Source: Nonomuraea angiospora (GTDB lineage: Bacteria; Actinomycetota; Actinomycetes; Streptosporangiales; Streptosporangiaceae). Taken from it: a stretch of DNA of 64,000 bases. The stretch lies in contig NZ_JADBEK010000001.1 of the NCBI RefSeq assembly GCF_014873145.1, positions 2,170,001-2,234,000 of the forward strand, given 5' to 3'. The position numbers and the translations under genes are program-made. The notes under the pieces are model-generated. The model was given only the letters and a program-made list of their open reading frames with translations. It had not been told where the DNA came from and made no database searches. Positions 1 to 10,088 of the stretch are shown here, one piece after another (the first letter of the stretch is position 1; every line of letters begins with the position of its first letter).

Positions 1-1284
1 GGCGACCTGCCACGTACGGCTGCGCGAGGCCGGGTTGTAGATCGCCAGCACCAGGTCCGCCTTCGCGGCGGCGCTCAGCCGGCCGGCCACCACCTCCCAC
101 GGCTTGAGCAGGTCCGACAGCGACAGCACGCAGTAGTCGTGGCCCAGCGGCGCGCCGACCCGGCTGGCCACGGCCTGGGCGGCGGTCAGCCCGGGGACGA
201 TCCGCACCGGAACGTCCGGGAAGCCGGCCGCGGCCTCCAGCACGGCGCTGGCCATGGCGAACACGCCCGGGTCGCCGGAGGACACCACGGCCACGCGCGC
301 GCCGTCGCGGGCCAGCTCCAGCGCGTGCCGGGCGCGCTCGGCCTCGACGCGGTTGTCGGTGCGGTGGCGGCGCTGGCGCGGGTTCGGGGCGACCCGGTCC
401 ACGTACGGGCCGTACCCGACGAGGTCGGTCGCCGCCGCCAGCGCCTCCTGCGCCTCGGGCGTGAGCCACGGCCGCCCGGCGGGCCCGAGGCCCACCACGA
501 CCACCTCGCCCTGGGCGTCGGCCCTGCTCTCGGTGGGGGACGGTTCGGGGACGAAGGTCCGCTCGGCGGGGCTGGCGAGCAGGGCCAGCGAGAAGTACGG
601 CACGCCGTCGGCGTCCACGTCCTTGAGCGGCGCGACCCGTTCGGCTCCCATGGTGGCGCGCTCGACGTACCAGGCGTCGTCCAGCCGCCCGGCCTCGGCC
701 AGCGCGTCGCGGACCTTCTCGAACGTCCGGCCCAGCTTGAGCACCGCCGCCGAGTCGGTGCCGCGCAGCCTGTCCGCCAGCACCCCGGCGGGCAGCGTGC
801 CGGGCAGCACGGTCAGCACCTCGTCCCGTTCCACCAGCGGCCGGCCCAGCACGGCCGAGGCGGCGCTGACGGAGGTGACGCCGGGCACCACCTCGGTCGG
901 GTAGCGGTGGGCGAGCCTCTTGTGCATGTGCATGTACGAGCCGTAGAACAGCGGGTCGCCCTCGGACAGCACGACCACGGTCCGGCCCGCGTCCAGGTGC
1001 GCGGCCAGGCGCTCGGCGCAGTCGGCGTAGAAGTCGTCCAGCGCGCCCTGGTAGCCGCCGGGGTGGTCGGTGGTCTCCGTGGTCAGCGGGTAGAGCAGCA
1101 GCTCCTCGATCTGCCCTTCCTTCATGTACGGCAGCGCGATCGAGCGGGCGATGCTGCGGCCGTGCCTGGCGGCGTGGTAGGCGATCACGTCGGCCTCGCC
1201 GATCAGCCGGGCCGTCTTGACCGTGACCAGCTCGGGATCCCCGGGACCGAGCCCGACCCCGTACAGCCGTCCCGTCATCGCCAT
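1..1284 (-). CDS. cobIJ: CobIJ fusion: precorrin-2 C20- and precorrin-3B C17-methyltransferase (3' end outside window)
   Basis: This protein carries two consecutive SAM-dependent steps of corrin ring methylation in the cobalamin pathway. The N-terminal half starts with the tetrapyrrole methylase motif GVGLGPGDPE (about residues 9-18) and contains SEGDPLFYG, typical of CobI. A second methylase domain starts near residue 258 with VVVVGLGPAG and contains SSGDPGVF, typical of CobJ. About 428 residues are present and the C-terminal part of the CobJ domain is cut by the window edge. The start at 1284 gives an ATGA overlap with the stop of cobH; an ATG two codons later (1278) is also possible. It is the last visible gene of the minus-strand cobG-cobH-cobIJ operon. 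The domain calls come from family motifs and the fusion is seen directly as one open frame. Confidence 0.93.
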   Translation of the reverse strand, partial: MAMTGRLYGVGLGPGDPELVTVKTARLIGEADVIAYHAARHGRSIARSIALPYMKEGQIEELLLYPLTTETTDHPGGYQGALDDFYADCAERLAAHLDAGRTVVVLSEGDPLFYGSYMHMHKRLAHRYPTEVVPGVTSVSAASAVLGRPLVERDEVLTVLPGTLPAGVLADRLRGTDSAAVLKLGRTFEKVRDALAEAGRLDDAWYVERATMGAERVAPLKDVDADGVPYFSLALLASPAERTFVPEPSPTESRADAQGEVVVVGLGPAGRPWLTPEAQEALAAATDLVGYGPYVDRVAPNPRQRRHRTDNRVEAERARHALELARDGARVAVVSSGDPGVFAMASAVLEAAAGFPDVPVRIVPGLTAAQAVASRVGAPLGHDYCVLSLSDLLKPWEVVAGRLSAAAKADLVLAIYNPASRSRTWQVA

Positions 1285-1904
1285 CACTCCGTCTCGTTCG
1301 CGATGGCGTTGACCGCCGCCGCCGTCATCGCACTGCCGCCGCGGCGGCCGTGCACCACCAGATATTCCAGGTCGCTGTCCGCCAGCGCCCGCTTGGACTC
1401 GGCCGCGCCGATGAACCCCACCGGGATGCCGAGCACGGCGGCGGGCCTGCCCGCGCCCTCGGCGACCAGTTCGAGCAGCCGGAACAGCGCGGTCGGCGCG
1501 TTGCCGATCGCCACCACCGCGCCGTCGAGGCGGTCGCGCCACAGCTCCAGCGCGGCGGCGCTGCGCGTGGTGCCGAGCCGTTCGGCCAGCTCGGGAACGC
1601 CGGGGTCGCCCAGCGTGCAGACCACGGCGTTGTCGGCGGGCAGCCGGCGCCTGGTCACGCCGGAGGCGACCATCTGCGCGTCGCACAGCACGGGCGCGCC
1701 CCGGCGCAGCGCCGCGCGCGCCCGGACGACCACGGCGGGCGACCAGTCCAGGTCGGTCACGAGGTCGGTCATGCCGCACGCGTGGATCATCCGCACCGCC
1801 ACCTGCGCGACCTCGGGCGGCATCCCGGTGAGGTCGGTCTCGGCACGGATGGTCGCGAACGAGCGCCGGTAGATCTCGGCCCCGTCGCGGAGGTAGTCGC
1901 TCAC
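1284..1904 (-). CDS. cobH: Precorrin-8X methylmutase
   Basis: CobH moves the C11 methyl group to C12 to give hydrogenobyrinate in the aerobic pathway. The 206-residue product has the usual length and the conserved order: [19 protein letters not shown] near the start, the RMIHACGM motif near residue 40, then CDAQMVASG and [14 protein letters not shown] start at 1904 is chosen because it overlaps the cobG stop (GTGA) and matches the family N-terminus. An in-frame ATG lies much further upstream inside cobG and is rejected. The stop overlaps the start of cobIJ, so the three genes are probably translationally coupled. Confidence 0.93.
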   Translation of the reverse strand: MSDYLRDGAEIYRRSFATIRAETDLTGMPPEVAQVAVRMIHACGMTDLVTDLDWSPAVVVRARAALRRGAPVLCDAQMVASGVTRRRLPADNAVVCTLGDPGVPELAERLGTTRSAAALELWRDRLDGAVVAIGNAPTALFRLLELVAEGAGRPAAVLGIPVGFIGAAESKRALADSDLEYLVVHGRRGGSAMTAAAVNAIANETE

Positions 1905-3415
1905 TGATGCCTTTCCTGGTATCCGTCGCCGGTGGCGACCATCTGGACGACCCGGCCGCGCGGCAGCCCGCAGCGCCGCTCGCAACCGGCCCAATGCACG
2001 GGCGTCGCCGGAGGGCCGTCCAGGGTCGCCACCCAGCGCCGCGCGTCCTCCTGTACGTCGGCCAGGGACTTCGCGCAGCCCGGACGGCCGGTGCAGGCGC
2101 TCACCCCGGCCCACGGCGACGCCGGGTCGGTCACCAGCCCGGCCGCCTCCAGCATCCGCGCCGCCCGGCCGGCGGCGGCGGGCGGCAGATCGAGCAGTAC
2201 GACGGTCCGCCACGGCGTGAGCCGGACGGGCACGCCGGTGCCTCCTCCCGGCCCAGGCACGCTTGCGGTGCCCTCCGGACCGGCCGCACCGGTGGCGCCT
2301 CCCGGATCCGGCGCAATGGTGACGCTTCCCGGCCCAGGCACGCCTGCGGTGTCCTCCGGACCGGCCGCGCTGGTGGCGCCTCCCGGATCGGGCGCGTCAC
2401 TCGTGCCGGCCGGGCCGTTCGTCTCGGCCGCTGCGGCGATGGCGCGCGCCTGAGCGGCGGACAACCGTCCGAGCGGCACCACGACCTCCAGCGCCACCCG
2501 CCCGTCCCGCTGCTCCACCCGCCCGGCACGCGGCGCCCGCACCGTGCCGCGGACGCCCGGAGCGCGCGGCGCCTCGGCGTCCGGGGTCGGCCCGGCGTGC
2601 GGGTGGGGCCCGGAGCGGCCGTCGGCGGCGCGGTCGGTGGTGCCGGTGGCATTGACGGGGAGGGCGCAGTCGGACGCGACACCGTCGAGCGCGGCATCGC
2701 GGGGCGTGTGTGTGGCGCGGGCGGGAGCAGCGGTGTGGTCGTGGGTGGTGGCGGTGTGGAGGCGGGTGGCGATGCGGGCGGGGCCGTTGTGCAGCTCCGC
2801 GATCCGCCACGCGCCCCCATCCCCTTCCGCCCGTTCGTCGAGGAACGCCTCGGCGGCGGCGATCATGAGTCCGGCCGCCGCGTCCGCCCCCACGGCGAGC
2901 CCGGCGTCCACCCCCGCCAGCAGCACCCGCCCGTCGAAGAACGTGACGTCGGCCCCCAGCGCGAGCATGTCACCGCTGCCCTCGTCCACCGCGAACAGGA
3001 ACCGCCCCGGCAGCCCCGCCAGCCGGGGCCGCGCGCACAGGGCCCGGTCCAGCGCCTCCACCAGGGGCTGCGGGTCCAGCAGGCCGAGGCCCGTGCGGCC
3101 GCCGAGCGGCGAGGCCACGATGTTGCGCACGCGCTCGTGGGCCTCCGACGGCAGCAGGCCGGCGGCGGCGATCCGCTCGGCGAAGGCGGCGGGTGAGCGC
3201 AGGCCGCGCACCTGGACGTTCGCCCGGGAGGTGAGCTCGATCACGTCCGAGCCGAGGCCGGCCGCGCAGGCGGCCAGCTCGCGCAGCCGGGCGGGTGAGA
3301 TCGCGCCGCCGGGCAGGCGGACCCGGGCCAGCGGGCCGTCGGCGGCCTCGTGCACCTGTAGCGCCCCCGGACAGGCGTCGGGACGCATACGTCCGGAAAA
3401 GTCGGCTATGGACAC
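1901..3415 (-). CDS. cobG: CobG-like precorrin-3B synthase (nitrite/sulfite-reductase family) with an expanded linker
   Basis: CobG is the oxygen-using precorrin-3B synthase, so its presence marks the aerobic B12 route. The N-terminus ([17 protein letters not shown]) and the half-domain with [12 protein letters not shown] are typical of ferredoxin-dependent nitrite/sulfite reductase-like proteins. The C-terminal half has the Cys motifs [16 protein letters not shown] and [10 protein letters not shown] expected for a 4Fe-4S/siroheme-type site. At about 504 residues it is longer than most CobG proteins because a Gly/Pro/Ala-rich, partly repeated linker lies at roughly residues 250-390. The GTG start at 3415 is preferred over ATG at 3388 because the residues SIADFSGR before RPDACPG look conserved. 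Neither start has a strong ribosome-binding site. The gene diverges from riboswitch-controlled cobN. Confidence 0.85.
   Translation of the reverse strand: MSIADFSGRMRPDACPGALQVHEAADGPLARVRLPGGAISPARLRELAACAAGLGSDVIELTSRANVQVRGLRSPAAFAERIAAAGLLPSEAHERVRNIVASPLGGRTGLGLLDPQPLVEALDRALCARPRLAGLPGRFLFAVDEGSGDMLALGADVTFFDGRVLLAGVDAGLAVGADAAAGLMIAAAEAFLDERAEGDGGAWRIAELHNGPARIATRLHTATTHDHTAAPARATHTPRDAALDGVASDCALPVNATGTTDRAADGRSGPHPHAGPTPDAEAPRAPGVRGTVRAPRAGRVEQRDGRVALEVVVPLGRLSAAQARAIAAAAETNGPAGTSDAPDPGGATSAAGPEDTAGVPGPGSVTIAPDPGGATGAAGPEGTASVPGPGGGTGVPVRLTPWRTVVLLDLPPAAAGRAARMLEAAGLVTDPASPWAGVSACTGRPGCAKSLADVQEDARRWVATLDGPPATPVHWAGCERRCGLPRGRVVQMVATGDGYQERHQ
2247..2408. repeat. 81-bp tandem repeat inside the cobG linker
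   Basis: Two adjacent copies (about 2247-2327 and 2328-2408) share a GGCCCAGGCACGC start and a CCTCCGGACCGGCCGC core. On the minus strand they encode 27-residue Pro/Gly/Ala-rich units in CobG. The period keeps the frame. The repeat explains much of the extra protein length and suggests length variation between strains. Confidence 0.8.
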
Positions 3416-3459
3416 GATCAGGATGGTAACGCCACTTCTGGCGGGGGTCGGTCCTGTCG

Positions 3460-3620
3460 TAGGCTCCTTCCAGGCGATGGCTAGGGAGGAAGCCGGTGTG
3501 AATCCGGCGCGGTCCCGCCACTGTGACCGGGGAGCGAACCCCACCACAGGCCACTACCCGGCGACGGGTGGGAAGGCCGGGGTGAGCGCTGATCCGGGAG
3601 CCAGGAGACTCCGGCCGCCG
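3460..3620 (+). promoter_or_regulatory. Cobalamin riboswitch upstream of cobN
   Basis: The plus strand carries the conserved AdoCbl-riboswitch elements in order: GGGAGGAAGCCGGTG (about 3484-3498), CCGGCGCGGTCCCGCCACTG soon after, and the B12 box AGCCAGGAGACTCCGGCC at 3599-3616. cobN starts about 45 bp later. The expected effect is repression of cobN when adenosylcobalamin is abundant. The divergent cobG operon lies on the other strand and is not covered by this element. Confidence 0.92.
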
Positions 3621-3664
3621 CGACACCCGCGACCGGGGCGAGGACCCCGAGGGAGGATTGCGCC

Positions 3665-6600
3665 GTGCCTGGCGACAGCCGTACCGTCCTGCTGCTCTCG
3701 ACCTCCGACACCGACCTGCTCAGCGCCCGCGCGAGCGGTGCCGCCTACCGGTGGGGCAACCCGGCCCGGCTGGTGGCCGAGGATCTGCCCGCCCTGCTGG
3801 AGGGCGTCGACGTGGTCGTGGTGCGCCTGCTCGGCGGGCGCCGCGCCTGGGAGGAGGGCCTGGACGCGCTGCTGGCCGGCCCCCTGCCGGTGGTGGTGCT
3901 GGGCGGCGAGCAGGCGCCGGACGCCGAGCTGATGGAGCTGTCCACGGTCAGCGGCGGCGTCTGCGCCGAGGCGCACGCGTATCTGGCCCACGGCGGGCCG
4001 CCGAACCTGGCCGAGCTGCACGCGTTCCTGTCGGACACGGTGCTGCTGACCGGACGCGGGTTCGCGCCGCCGGAGGCCACGCCCTCCTGGGGGCTGCTGG
4101 AGCGCGACGCGCGACCAGGGCGGGGGCCGGTGGTCGGGGTGCTCTACTACCGGGCGCACCACCTGGCGGGCAACACCGCGTTCGTGGAGACGCTCTGCGC
4201 GGCCGTCGAGGAGGCGGGCGGGCAGGCGCTGCCGGTGTTCTGCTCCTCGCTGCGCACCGCCGAACCCGAGCTGCTCGACACGCTGCGCGCCGCCGACGCG
4301 CTGGTGGTGACCGTGCTGGCGGCGGGCGGCTCGCGCCCCGCGACGGCGAGCGCGGGCGGCGACGACGAGGCGTGGGACGTGGGCGCGCTGGCGGCGCTCG
4401 ACGTGCCGATCCTGCAGGGGCTCTGCCTGACCACCAGCAGGCGGGCGTGGGAGGAGAACGACGACGGGCTCTCGCCGCTGGACGCCGCCTCGCAGGTGCC
4501 ATCCCGGAGTTCGACGGGCGGATCATCACGGTGCCGTTCTCGTTCAAGGAGATCGACCCCGAGGGGCTGACCGTCTACGTCGCCGACCCCGAGCGGGCCG
4601 CCCGGGTGGCGGGCATCGCGGTACGGCACGGGCTGCTCCGGCACACCCCGCCCGCCGAGCGCCGCCTGGTCGTGATGCTGTCGGCGTACCCGACCAAGCA
4701 CTCCCGGGTGGGCAACGCGGTCGGCCTGGACACCCCGGCCAGCACGGTCAGGCTGCTGGCCAGGCTCGACGAGGCCGGCTACGACCTGGGCGAGGGCTTC
4801 CCAGGCGTGGCCGAGCAGGACGGCGACGCGCTCATCCACGCGCTGATCGCCGCCGGCGGCCAGGACCAGGACTGGCTGACCGAGGAGCACCTGGCGGGCA
4901 ATCCGGTACGCATCTCCGCCGCGTCCTACGAGCGCTGGTACCGCACGCTGCCCGAGGAGCTGCGGACGGAGATGGAGCGGCACTGGGGGCCGCCGCCCGG
5001 AGAGCTGTTCGTGCACGAGGGTGACATCGTCCTGGCGGCGCTGCGGGCCGGGAACGTGGTGGTGATGGTGCAGCCGCCGCGCGGCTTCGGCGAGAACCCG
5101 ATCGCCATCTACCACGACCCCGACCTGCCGCCCAGCCACCACTACCTGGCCGCCTACCGCTGGTTGTCGGCCGGCTTCGGCGCGCACGCGATGGTGCACG
5201 TGGGCAAGCACGGCAACCTGGAGTGGCTGCCCGGCAAGTCGGCGGGCATGTCCGCCGCGTGCGGCACCGACGCGGCCATCGGCGACCTGCCGCTGGTCTA
5301 CCCGTTCCTGGTGAACGACCCGGGCGAGGGCACGCAGGCCAAGCGGCGGGCGCACGCCGTGCTGGTGGACCACCTGGTGCCGCCGATGGCGCGGGCGGAG
5401 ACGTACGGCGACATCGCCCGGCTGGAGCAGCTGCTGGACGAGCACGCCACGATCGCGGCCATGGACCCGGCCAAGCTGCCCGCCATCCGGGCGCAGATCT
5501 GGACGCTCATCCAGGCCGCCCGGCTCGACCACGACCTGGGGCTGGCGGACCGGCCGCACGACAGCGAGTTCGACGACTTCATCCTGCACGTGGACGGCTG
5601 GCTCTGCGAGGTCAAGGACGCGCAGATCCGCGACGGCCTGCACGTGCTCGGGCAGGCGCCGGCCGGGCAGGTGCGCGTGGACCTGGTCCTGGCGATGCTG
5701 CGCGCCCGGCAGCTGTGGTCGGGCCGCGAGACGCTGCCCGGCCTGCGCGAGGCGCTGGGCCTGGCCGAGGACGGCACGGCGGGGCTCGGCAGCGTGGACC
5801 GGGCCGAGGCGGCCGCGCGGGCGCTGGTGGAGGCCATGGAGGAACGCGGCTGGGCGCCGGACTCGGCGGCGGAGGTCACGCGGGAGGTGCCGGACGACCG
5901 GCGCGACCTCGTGACGCGGGTCCTGACCTTCGCCGCCACCGAGGTGGTGCCGCGCCTGGCCCGCACCACCGACGAGCTCGACCACGTCCTGCACGCCCTG
6001 GACGGCGGCTACGTTCCCGCCGGGCCGAGCGGCTCGCCGCTGCGCGGCCTGGTCAACGTGCTGCCGACCGGCCGCAACTTCTACTCCGTCGATCCCCGCG
6101 CGGTCCCGAGCCGGCTCGCCTGGGAGACCGGCCAGGCCATGGCCGAGTCGCTGCTGGAGCGCTACCGGTCGGACACCGGCGAGTGGCCGCGTTCGGTGGG
6201 GCTGTCGGTCTGGGGCACCAGCGCCATGCGCACGGCGGGCGACGACGTGGCCGAGGTGCTGGCCCTGCTCGGCATCCGCCCCGAATGGGACGAGGCCTCC
6301 CGCCGGGTCACGTCCCTGGAGCCGATCCCGCTCGCCGAGCTGGGCCGTCCGAGGATCGACGTGACGGTGCGCATCAGTGGGTTCTTCCGCGACGCGTTCC
6401 CGCACGTGGTGGCCATGCTCGACGACGCCGTACGGCTGGCCGCCGGGCTGGACGAGCCGTACGAGGACAACTACGTGCGCGCCCACGTCGCCGCGACCGG
6501 GGGCGACGAGCGTCGGGCGACCATGCGCGTGTTCGGGTCGGCGCCGGGCGCGTACGGGGCCGGACTGCTGCCCCTGATCGACAGCCGCAACTGGCGCGAC

Positions 6601-7251
6601 GACGCCGACCTGGCCGAGGTGTACGCGGTGTGGGGCGGCTTCGCCTACGGCCGCGGCCTCGACGGCGTGGCGGCCCGCCCGCAGATGGAGGACGCCTACC
6701 GCAGGATCGCGGTGGCCGCCAAGAACGTCGACACCCGCGAGCACGACATCGCCGACTCCGACGACTACTTCCAGTACCACGGCGGGATGATCGCCACCGT
6801 CCGCGCGCTGACCGGCCGGGCCCCGGCCGCGTACGTCGGCGACAGCACCCGCCCCGACGCCGTCCGCACCCGCACCCTGTCGGAGGAGACCTCGCGCATC
6901 TTCCGGGCCAGGGTCGTCAACCCGCGCTGGCTGGCCGCGATGCGCCGCCACGGCTACAAGGGGGCGTTCGAGCTGGCCGCCACGGTCGACTACCTGTTCG
7001 GCTACGACGCCACGACCGGGGTGGTCGCCGACTGGATGTACGACAAGCTCACCGAGACGTACGTGCTCGACCCGGAGAACCAGGAGTTCATGGCGCGCTC
7101 CAATCCCTGGGCGCTGCACGGCATCGCCGAACGCCTGCTGGAGGCCGCCGAGCGGGGCATGTGGCAGCATCCCGACCCGGAGGTCCTGCGCGGCCTGCAG
7201 GAGGTCTATCTCAAGACCGAGGGCGACCTGGAGGACGACACCAGCCGCTGA
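3665..7251 (+). CDS. cobN: CobN, large subunit of aerobic cobaltochelatase, with a one-base frameshift near 4497
   Basis: CobN is the porphyrin-binding large subunit that inserts cobalt into hydrogenobyrinate a,c-diamide, working with an ATP-driven ChlI/ChlD-type partner (here encoded at 47917-50127). The GTG start at 3665 follows GGAGG by about 8 bases. The first frame reads to LDAASQV (about codon 278) and the second frame resumes at once with IPEFDGRIITVPFSF. One G appears to be missing in GGTGCC at 4495-4500, where a normal gene would read through VAIPEF. Together the parts make about 1,195 residues, normal for the family, with GKHGNLEWLPGKS and other conserved CobN/BchH blocks intact. 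The 3' end overlaps the antisense end of cobB. Sequencing error, phase variation or a real null allele are all possible. Confidence 0.9.
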
Positions 7252-7541
7252 GCCGTCATCGGCTGCCCGGCCCAGTGCAGGTGCAGGTAGGACGCGGTCA
7301 CCAGGGCGTCGCCGAACCCGTCGGCGCCCCTCTCCCAGCGGAACAGCGGCTCGCCGGCGTACTCGACGGCAGTGCGGTGGAACTCGTGCCCCCGGAAACG
7401 CTCGCCCGGCTCCGTCAGCGGCGAACGCCTGAGCGCGACCGCGTCCCGGTAGCCGAGCGTCAGCCTCGGCGTCATCCGTGCCCGGCCCGGCACCCGCCCG
7501 TCCAGCTCCTCACACAGGTAGAGCAGCCCGGCGCACTCGGC
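7183..7541. repeat. Left copy of the island-flanking direct repeat (cobN 3' end / cobB 3' end)
   Basis: This 359-bp segment is repeated in the same orientation at 45967-46340 (374 bp). The first 188 bp are identical. The rest differs at 7371, 7398, 7425 and 7512, always A here against G in the right copy, and by a 15-bp gap near 7500. All four differences are silent third-position changes in cobB and the gap removes five codons in frame. The left copy contains the true end of cobN. Confidence 0.97.
7206..7541 (-). pseudogene. cobB: Truncated 3' fragment of a second cobB allele
   Basis: The minus strand encodes the last ~112 residues of cobyrinate a,c-diamide synthase, ending TAQRLVSSSRSPSVLR exactly as in the complete copy at 45990-47318. 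The fragment stops at 7541, where the sequence changes to an MFS transporter remnant, so it has no start and no catalytic part. Its protein sequence matches the intact gene except for five missing residues (one RRMCG-containing segment). Silent-only divergence implies it evolved as a working gene before being cut, most likely in a donor chromosome. Confidence 0.93.
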
Positions 7542-7712
7542 TGGTCTCTTGGCGTCGGACGCATCGGCGCCATCATCGGGCCGCTCGCCGTGGGCCTGTT
7601 CATGGACGCGTAAGCGGCCTATATCTGGAATTTCTACCTATTTGCGGGCTGCGCCATTCTCGGGGCCGTCGCCGCCCTGCTCGTGCTGCGCCGAAACAGC
7701 CAGCCCGCCTGA
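7542..7712 (+). pseudogene. C-terminal remnant of an aromatic-acid/H+ symporter-like MFS transporter
   Basis: The plus strand reads WSLGVGRIGAIIGPLAVG then LFMDA, a stop codon (TAA at 7611-7613), and continues in frame with AYIWNFYLFAGCAILGAVAA to a stop at 7710-7712. This is the last part of an AAHS-type MFS transporter, closely resembling the remnant ending at 18244, where the TAA codon is a glutamine codon. No start or upstream transmembrane segments exist. The junction with the cobB fragment falls on CTCGGC (7536-7541), which is shared by both parent sequences. Confidence 0.8.
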
Positions 7713-7831
7713 TTGGCGTGGAAGATCCTCGTGCCTTGATGACGCACCGGTCACATGACGGATACGAGATCCCCCATGTGCTCATTAATGTGAGTAGTCA
7801 CAAGATCCGATACTCCACAAAGGACGCAGAC

Positions 7832-8227
7832 ATGTCTTTACGTATGCGTTTCACGGCTGCCCTCACCATGATCCCGGCCGCCTCGGCCGTAGGCACGCTC
7901 ATGACCACACCAGCCAGCGCCAGCTCTCCGTCGGCTGGAGCACTGGGCTGCGGCTTGGAACTGAAGCCAGGGGGCGGGTGCGCGCCGTCGACTGCCGTGA
8001 CCCCGGCCCCGCGAGCACCGCCAGGCACCGATAACAGCTGGGAAGATCCAGCATGCCCAGCCTCTGGCGCGAAAGGCTGGGCGATGTTGCTTCTGGCTCG
8101 CCCATCTCCGGCCGTAGCAGCCGGCCGTCAAGAAGTACGCCGGGCTTGCGGTCTCGCCCTCGGCCTGTCCCTTACCATCGGCTCAGTTAGCCTGCCGACG
8201 TCTGTCGGCAGGAGGGAAAACTCATGA
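7832..8227 (+). CDS. Small putative secreted protein (signal peptide, unknown function)
   Basis: An ATG at 7832 follows AAAGGA by about 8 bases and starts a 131-residue frame. Residues 1-30 look like a signal peptide: basic start MSLRMRF, hydrophobic core, then TTPASAS as a likely cleavage region. Past residue ~35 the sequence has no recognisable domain and the tail overlaps the start of the next gene by 4 bases, so the true protein may be shorter or decayed. The signal-peptide region resembles the 38-residue frame at 18288, which also follows an MFS remnant. The role is unknown. Confidence 0.4.
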   Translation: MSLRMRFTAALTMIPAASAVGTLMTTPASASSPSAGALGCGLELKPGGGCAPSTAVTPAPRAPPGTDNSWEDPACPASGAKGWAMLLLARPSPAVAAGRQEVRRACGLALGLSLTIGSVSLPTSVGRRENS

Positions 8228-9381
8228 ACAACACCGACGTCCTGATCGTGGGAGCGGGACCGGTCGGCCTGACCGTGGCCATCGTGCTCAAGCAGCTAGG
8301 ACACGACGTGACCGTTCTCGACGCTCAGGCCGAAGGAGCCAACACCTCGCGCGCGGCCGTCGTACACGCGCACACGGTGGAACTGCTCGAACGCTACGGC
8401 GTGGCCGAGCCTCTGGTGGAACGCGGCGTCCACACCCCCACCTTCACCATCCGCGACCGTGACCGGCTCCTGGTGCCAGTGCCCTTCCATGGCCTGCCCA
8501 CGCGCTACCCCTACACCTTGATGATCTCCCAGGCCGACACCGAGGCGTTCCTGCTGACCCGGCTGAAGGAACTGGGAGCAGAGGTGCTGCGTCCCTGTCC
8601 CGTGACCAAGGTGGAACAGGACCTCCAGCGGGTCACCGTCACACTGGAGGACGGCCGGGTGCTGCACGCCGGCTACCTCGTCGGCGCGGACGGGATTCAC
8701 AGCACGGTACGCGAGCAGTCCGGCATCGGCTTCACCGGCGGCACGTACGCCGAGTCCTTCACCCTGGCCGATGTGCGCCTGAGCGGTGGCGTACCGCATA
8801 ACGAGGTCATCCTGTACTTCTCGCCTGCGGGACTGGTCGTCGTGGCTCCGCTGCCAGGCGGCCTGCACCGCATCGTCGCCATCGTGGACGACGCACCTCG
8901 TGATCCGAGCATCGCGTTCGTACAGGCTTTGCTCAACAAGCGCGGTCCGGAAAAGCAGCCCGCCATCGTGCACGAGGTGCTGTGGGGCTCAAGATTTCGC
9001 GTGCATCACCGTGTCGCCGAGACCTTCCGCAAGGGGCGTGTCCTCCTCGCGGGCGACGCGGCACACGTGCACTCCCCCGCCGGCGGCCAGGGCATGAACC
9101 TGGGGATCGAGGACGCTGTCAGCCTCGGGGAAACACTCGCCCGCGTTCTCGACGGCGACTCGCCTGCTCTGCTGGACAGTTATGCCGGTATCCGGCGCCC
9201 GGTCGCGGAGAAGGTCGTCGCTCTGGCCAGCCGGCTCACCGGGCTCGCCAACGCGACCTCCGCCCGCCGCCCTCTGCGCAACCTCGTCCTCGGCCTGGCC
9301 GGCAAGATCCCTGCTGTCCGCCGTCGGCTGGCGTGGCAGCTTTCCGGCCTCGACCGTCGCCGCAACATGCCGTTTCGCTGA
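8224..9381 (+). CDS. FAD-dependent aromatic-hydroxylase-type monooxygenase
   Basis: This 385-residue protein belongs to the PheA/TfdB (FAD_binding_3) flavoprotein monooxygenases, which use NAD(P)H and O2 to hydroxylate aromatic or polyketide-like substrates. It shows the dinucleotide motif VGAGPVG (about residues 9-15), the DG motif GADGIHSTVRE (about 156-166) and the GD motif GDAAHVHSPAGGQGMN (about 276-291). It lacks the C-terminal thioredoxin-like domain found in longer members such as the one at 33206. The start follows GGAGGG by 7 bases. A cytochrome P450 lies downstream on the same strand. The substrate cannot be told from sequence. Confidence 0.88.
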   Translation: MNNTDVLIVGAGPVGLTVAIVLKQLGHDVTVLDAQAEGANTSRAAVVHAHTVELLERYGVAEPLVERGVHTPTFTIRDRDRLLVPVPFHGLPTRYPYTLMISQADTEAFLLTRLKELGAEVLRPCPVTKVEQDLQRVTVTLEDGRVLHAGYLVGADGIHSTVREQSGIGFTGGTYAESFTLADVRLSGGVPHNEVILYFSPAGLVVVAPLPGGLHRIVAIVDDAPRDPSIAFVQALLNKRGPEKQPAIVHEVLWGSRFRVHHRVAETFRKGRVLLAGDAAHVHSPAGGQGMNLGIEDAVSLGETLARVLDGDSPALLDSYAGIRRPVAEKVVALASRLTGLANATSARRPLRNLVLGLAGKIPAVRRRLAWQLSGLDRRRNMPFR

Positions 9382-9519
9382 ACAAGCGGGAAAGCGGCCA
9401 CGTCGTCGACAGGACAAAAGCTCCGAAACCGCAGTGAAGGACTGCACCTCGGCTCGACTGGGGCCGGCGCGCAGGCGGTACGCGCCGGCCTGCCCTTCTC
9501 AGTTCGCGGTCCGCGCTCG

Positions 9520-9887
9520 GCGGAAGGAATGTGGGGGTGTCCTTCCGGATAGCCGACCACGCACACCTCGCCGGCCGCGTCGGCGTCGGCGTCGGCGAGG
9601 GCGGACAGATAGTCCATGAGCTCCGGCTCGGATGTCAGGCGGCGGGCCGACACATGCGGAACGGCACGAAAGCCGAGCCGCCGTATGACACGTGCGGCGT
9701 TCACTCGCAGTATGGTGCCCTCACCGGCGAGAAACGTCACATTGACGCGCGTTCCCGCCGGAACAAGTCCGGCCGCGTGCTCCAGCGCGGCGGCGTCTTT
9801 TCCGGTCATCTCCAGCGAGAAGTCTTCCAGCAGGTCAACACCATGCTCGCTGATTCCGAGTTCGCGATCGGCCTTCACCGGCCACAC
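9520..9887 (-). pseudogene. Methylenetetrahydrofolate-reductase-like fragment with an internal deletion
   Basis: From a GTG at 9887 the minus strand encodes about 120 residues of a MetF-like TIM-barrel N-terminus, including AGTRVNVTFLAGEG, RRLGFRAVPHVSARRL and GEVCVVGYPEGHPHI. In family members VVG(GDP) and GYPEGHP are separated by tens of residues, so an internal deletion has joined them. The frame then loses similarity. No intact partner gene is nearby. It is a relic, not a working reductase. Confidence 0.6.
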
Positions 9888-10088
9888 CTTTCCGATAAGC
9901 CCGGCCTCTGGGACGGGGCCCGATCCAAAGGTAGGACGGCGGGCCCGATGTCAAGGCGAGATTCTGTATCGCAGAGTGGACGTTCACCGGCGATCGGCTC
10001 ATGCGATTATTTCCGCCTTGCCGCACAGGAGAATTTCCGGCTTGTTCTCGTTTCACCTGCCATGACGGCTGTGTGAAGGGTGGTATTC

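Noticed and set aside
139..1872. A 577-residue open frame on the plus strand opposite cobIJ and cobH
   Set aside because: It is antisense to clearly conserved B12 genes, has arginine/glycine-rich sequence without family motifs, and is typical of high-GC shadow frames.
4147..7170. A 1,007-residue minus-strand frame opposite cobN
   Set aside because: It mirrors conserved cobN codons and has no recognisable domain.
7183..7541. The repeat as a target-site duplication from a transposon
   Set aside because: At about 360 bp it is far too long for a transposase-made duplication, and the two copies are divergent alleles, not identical.
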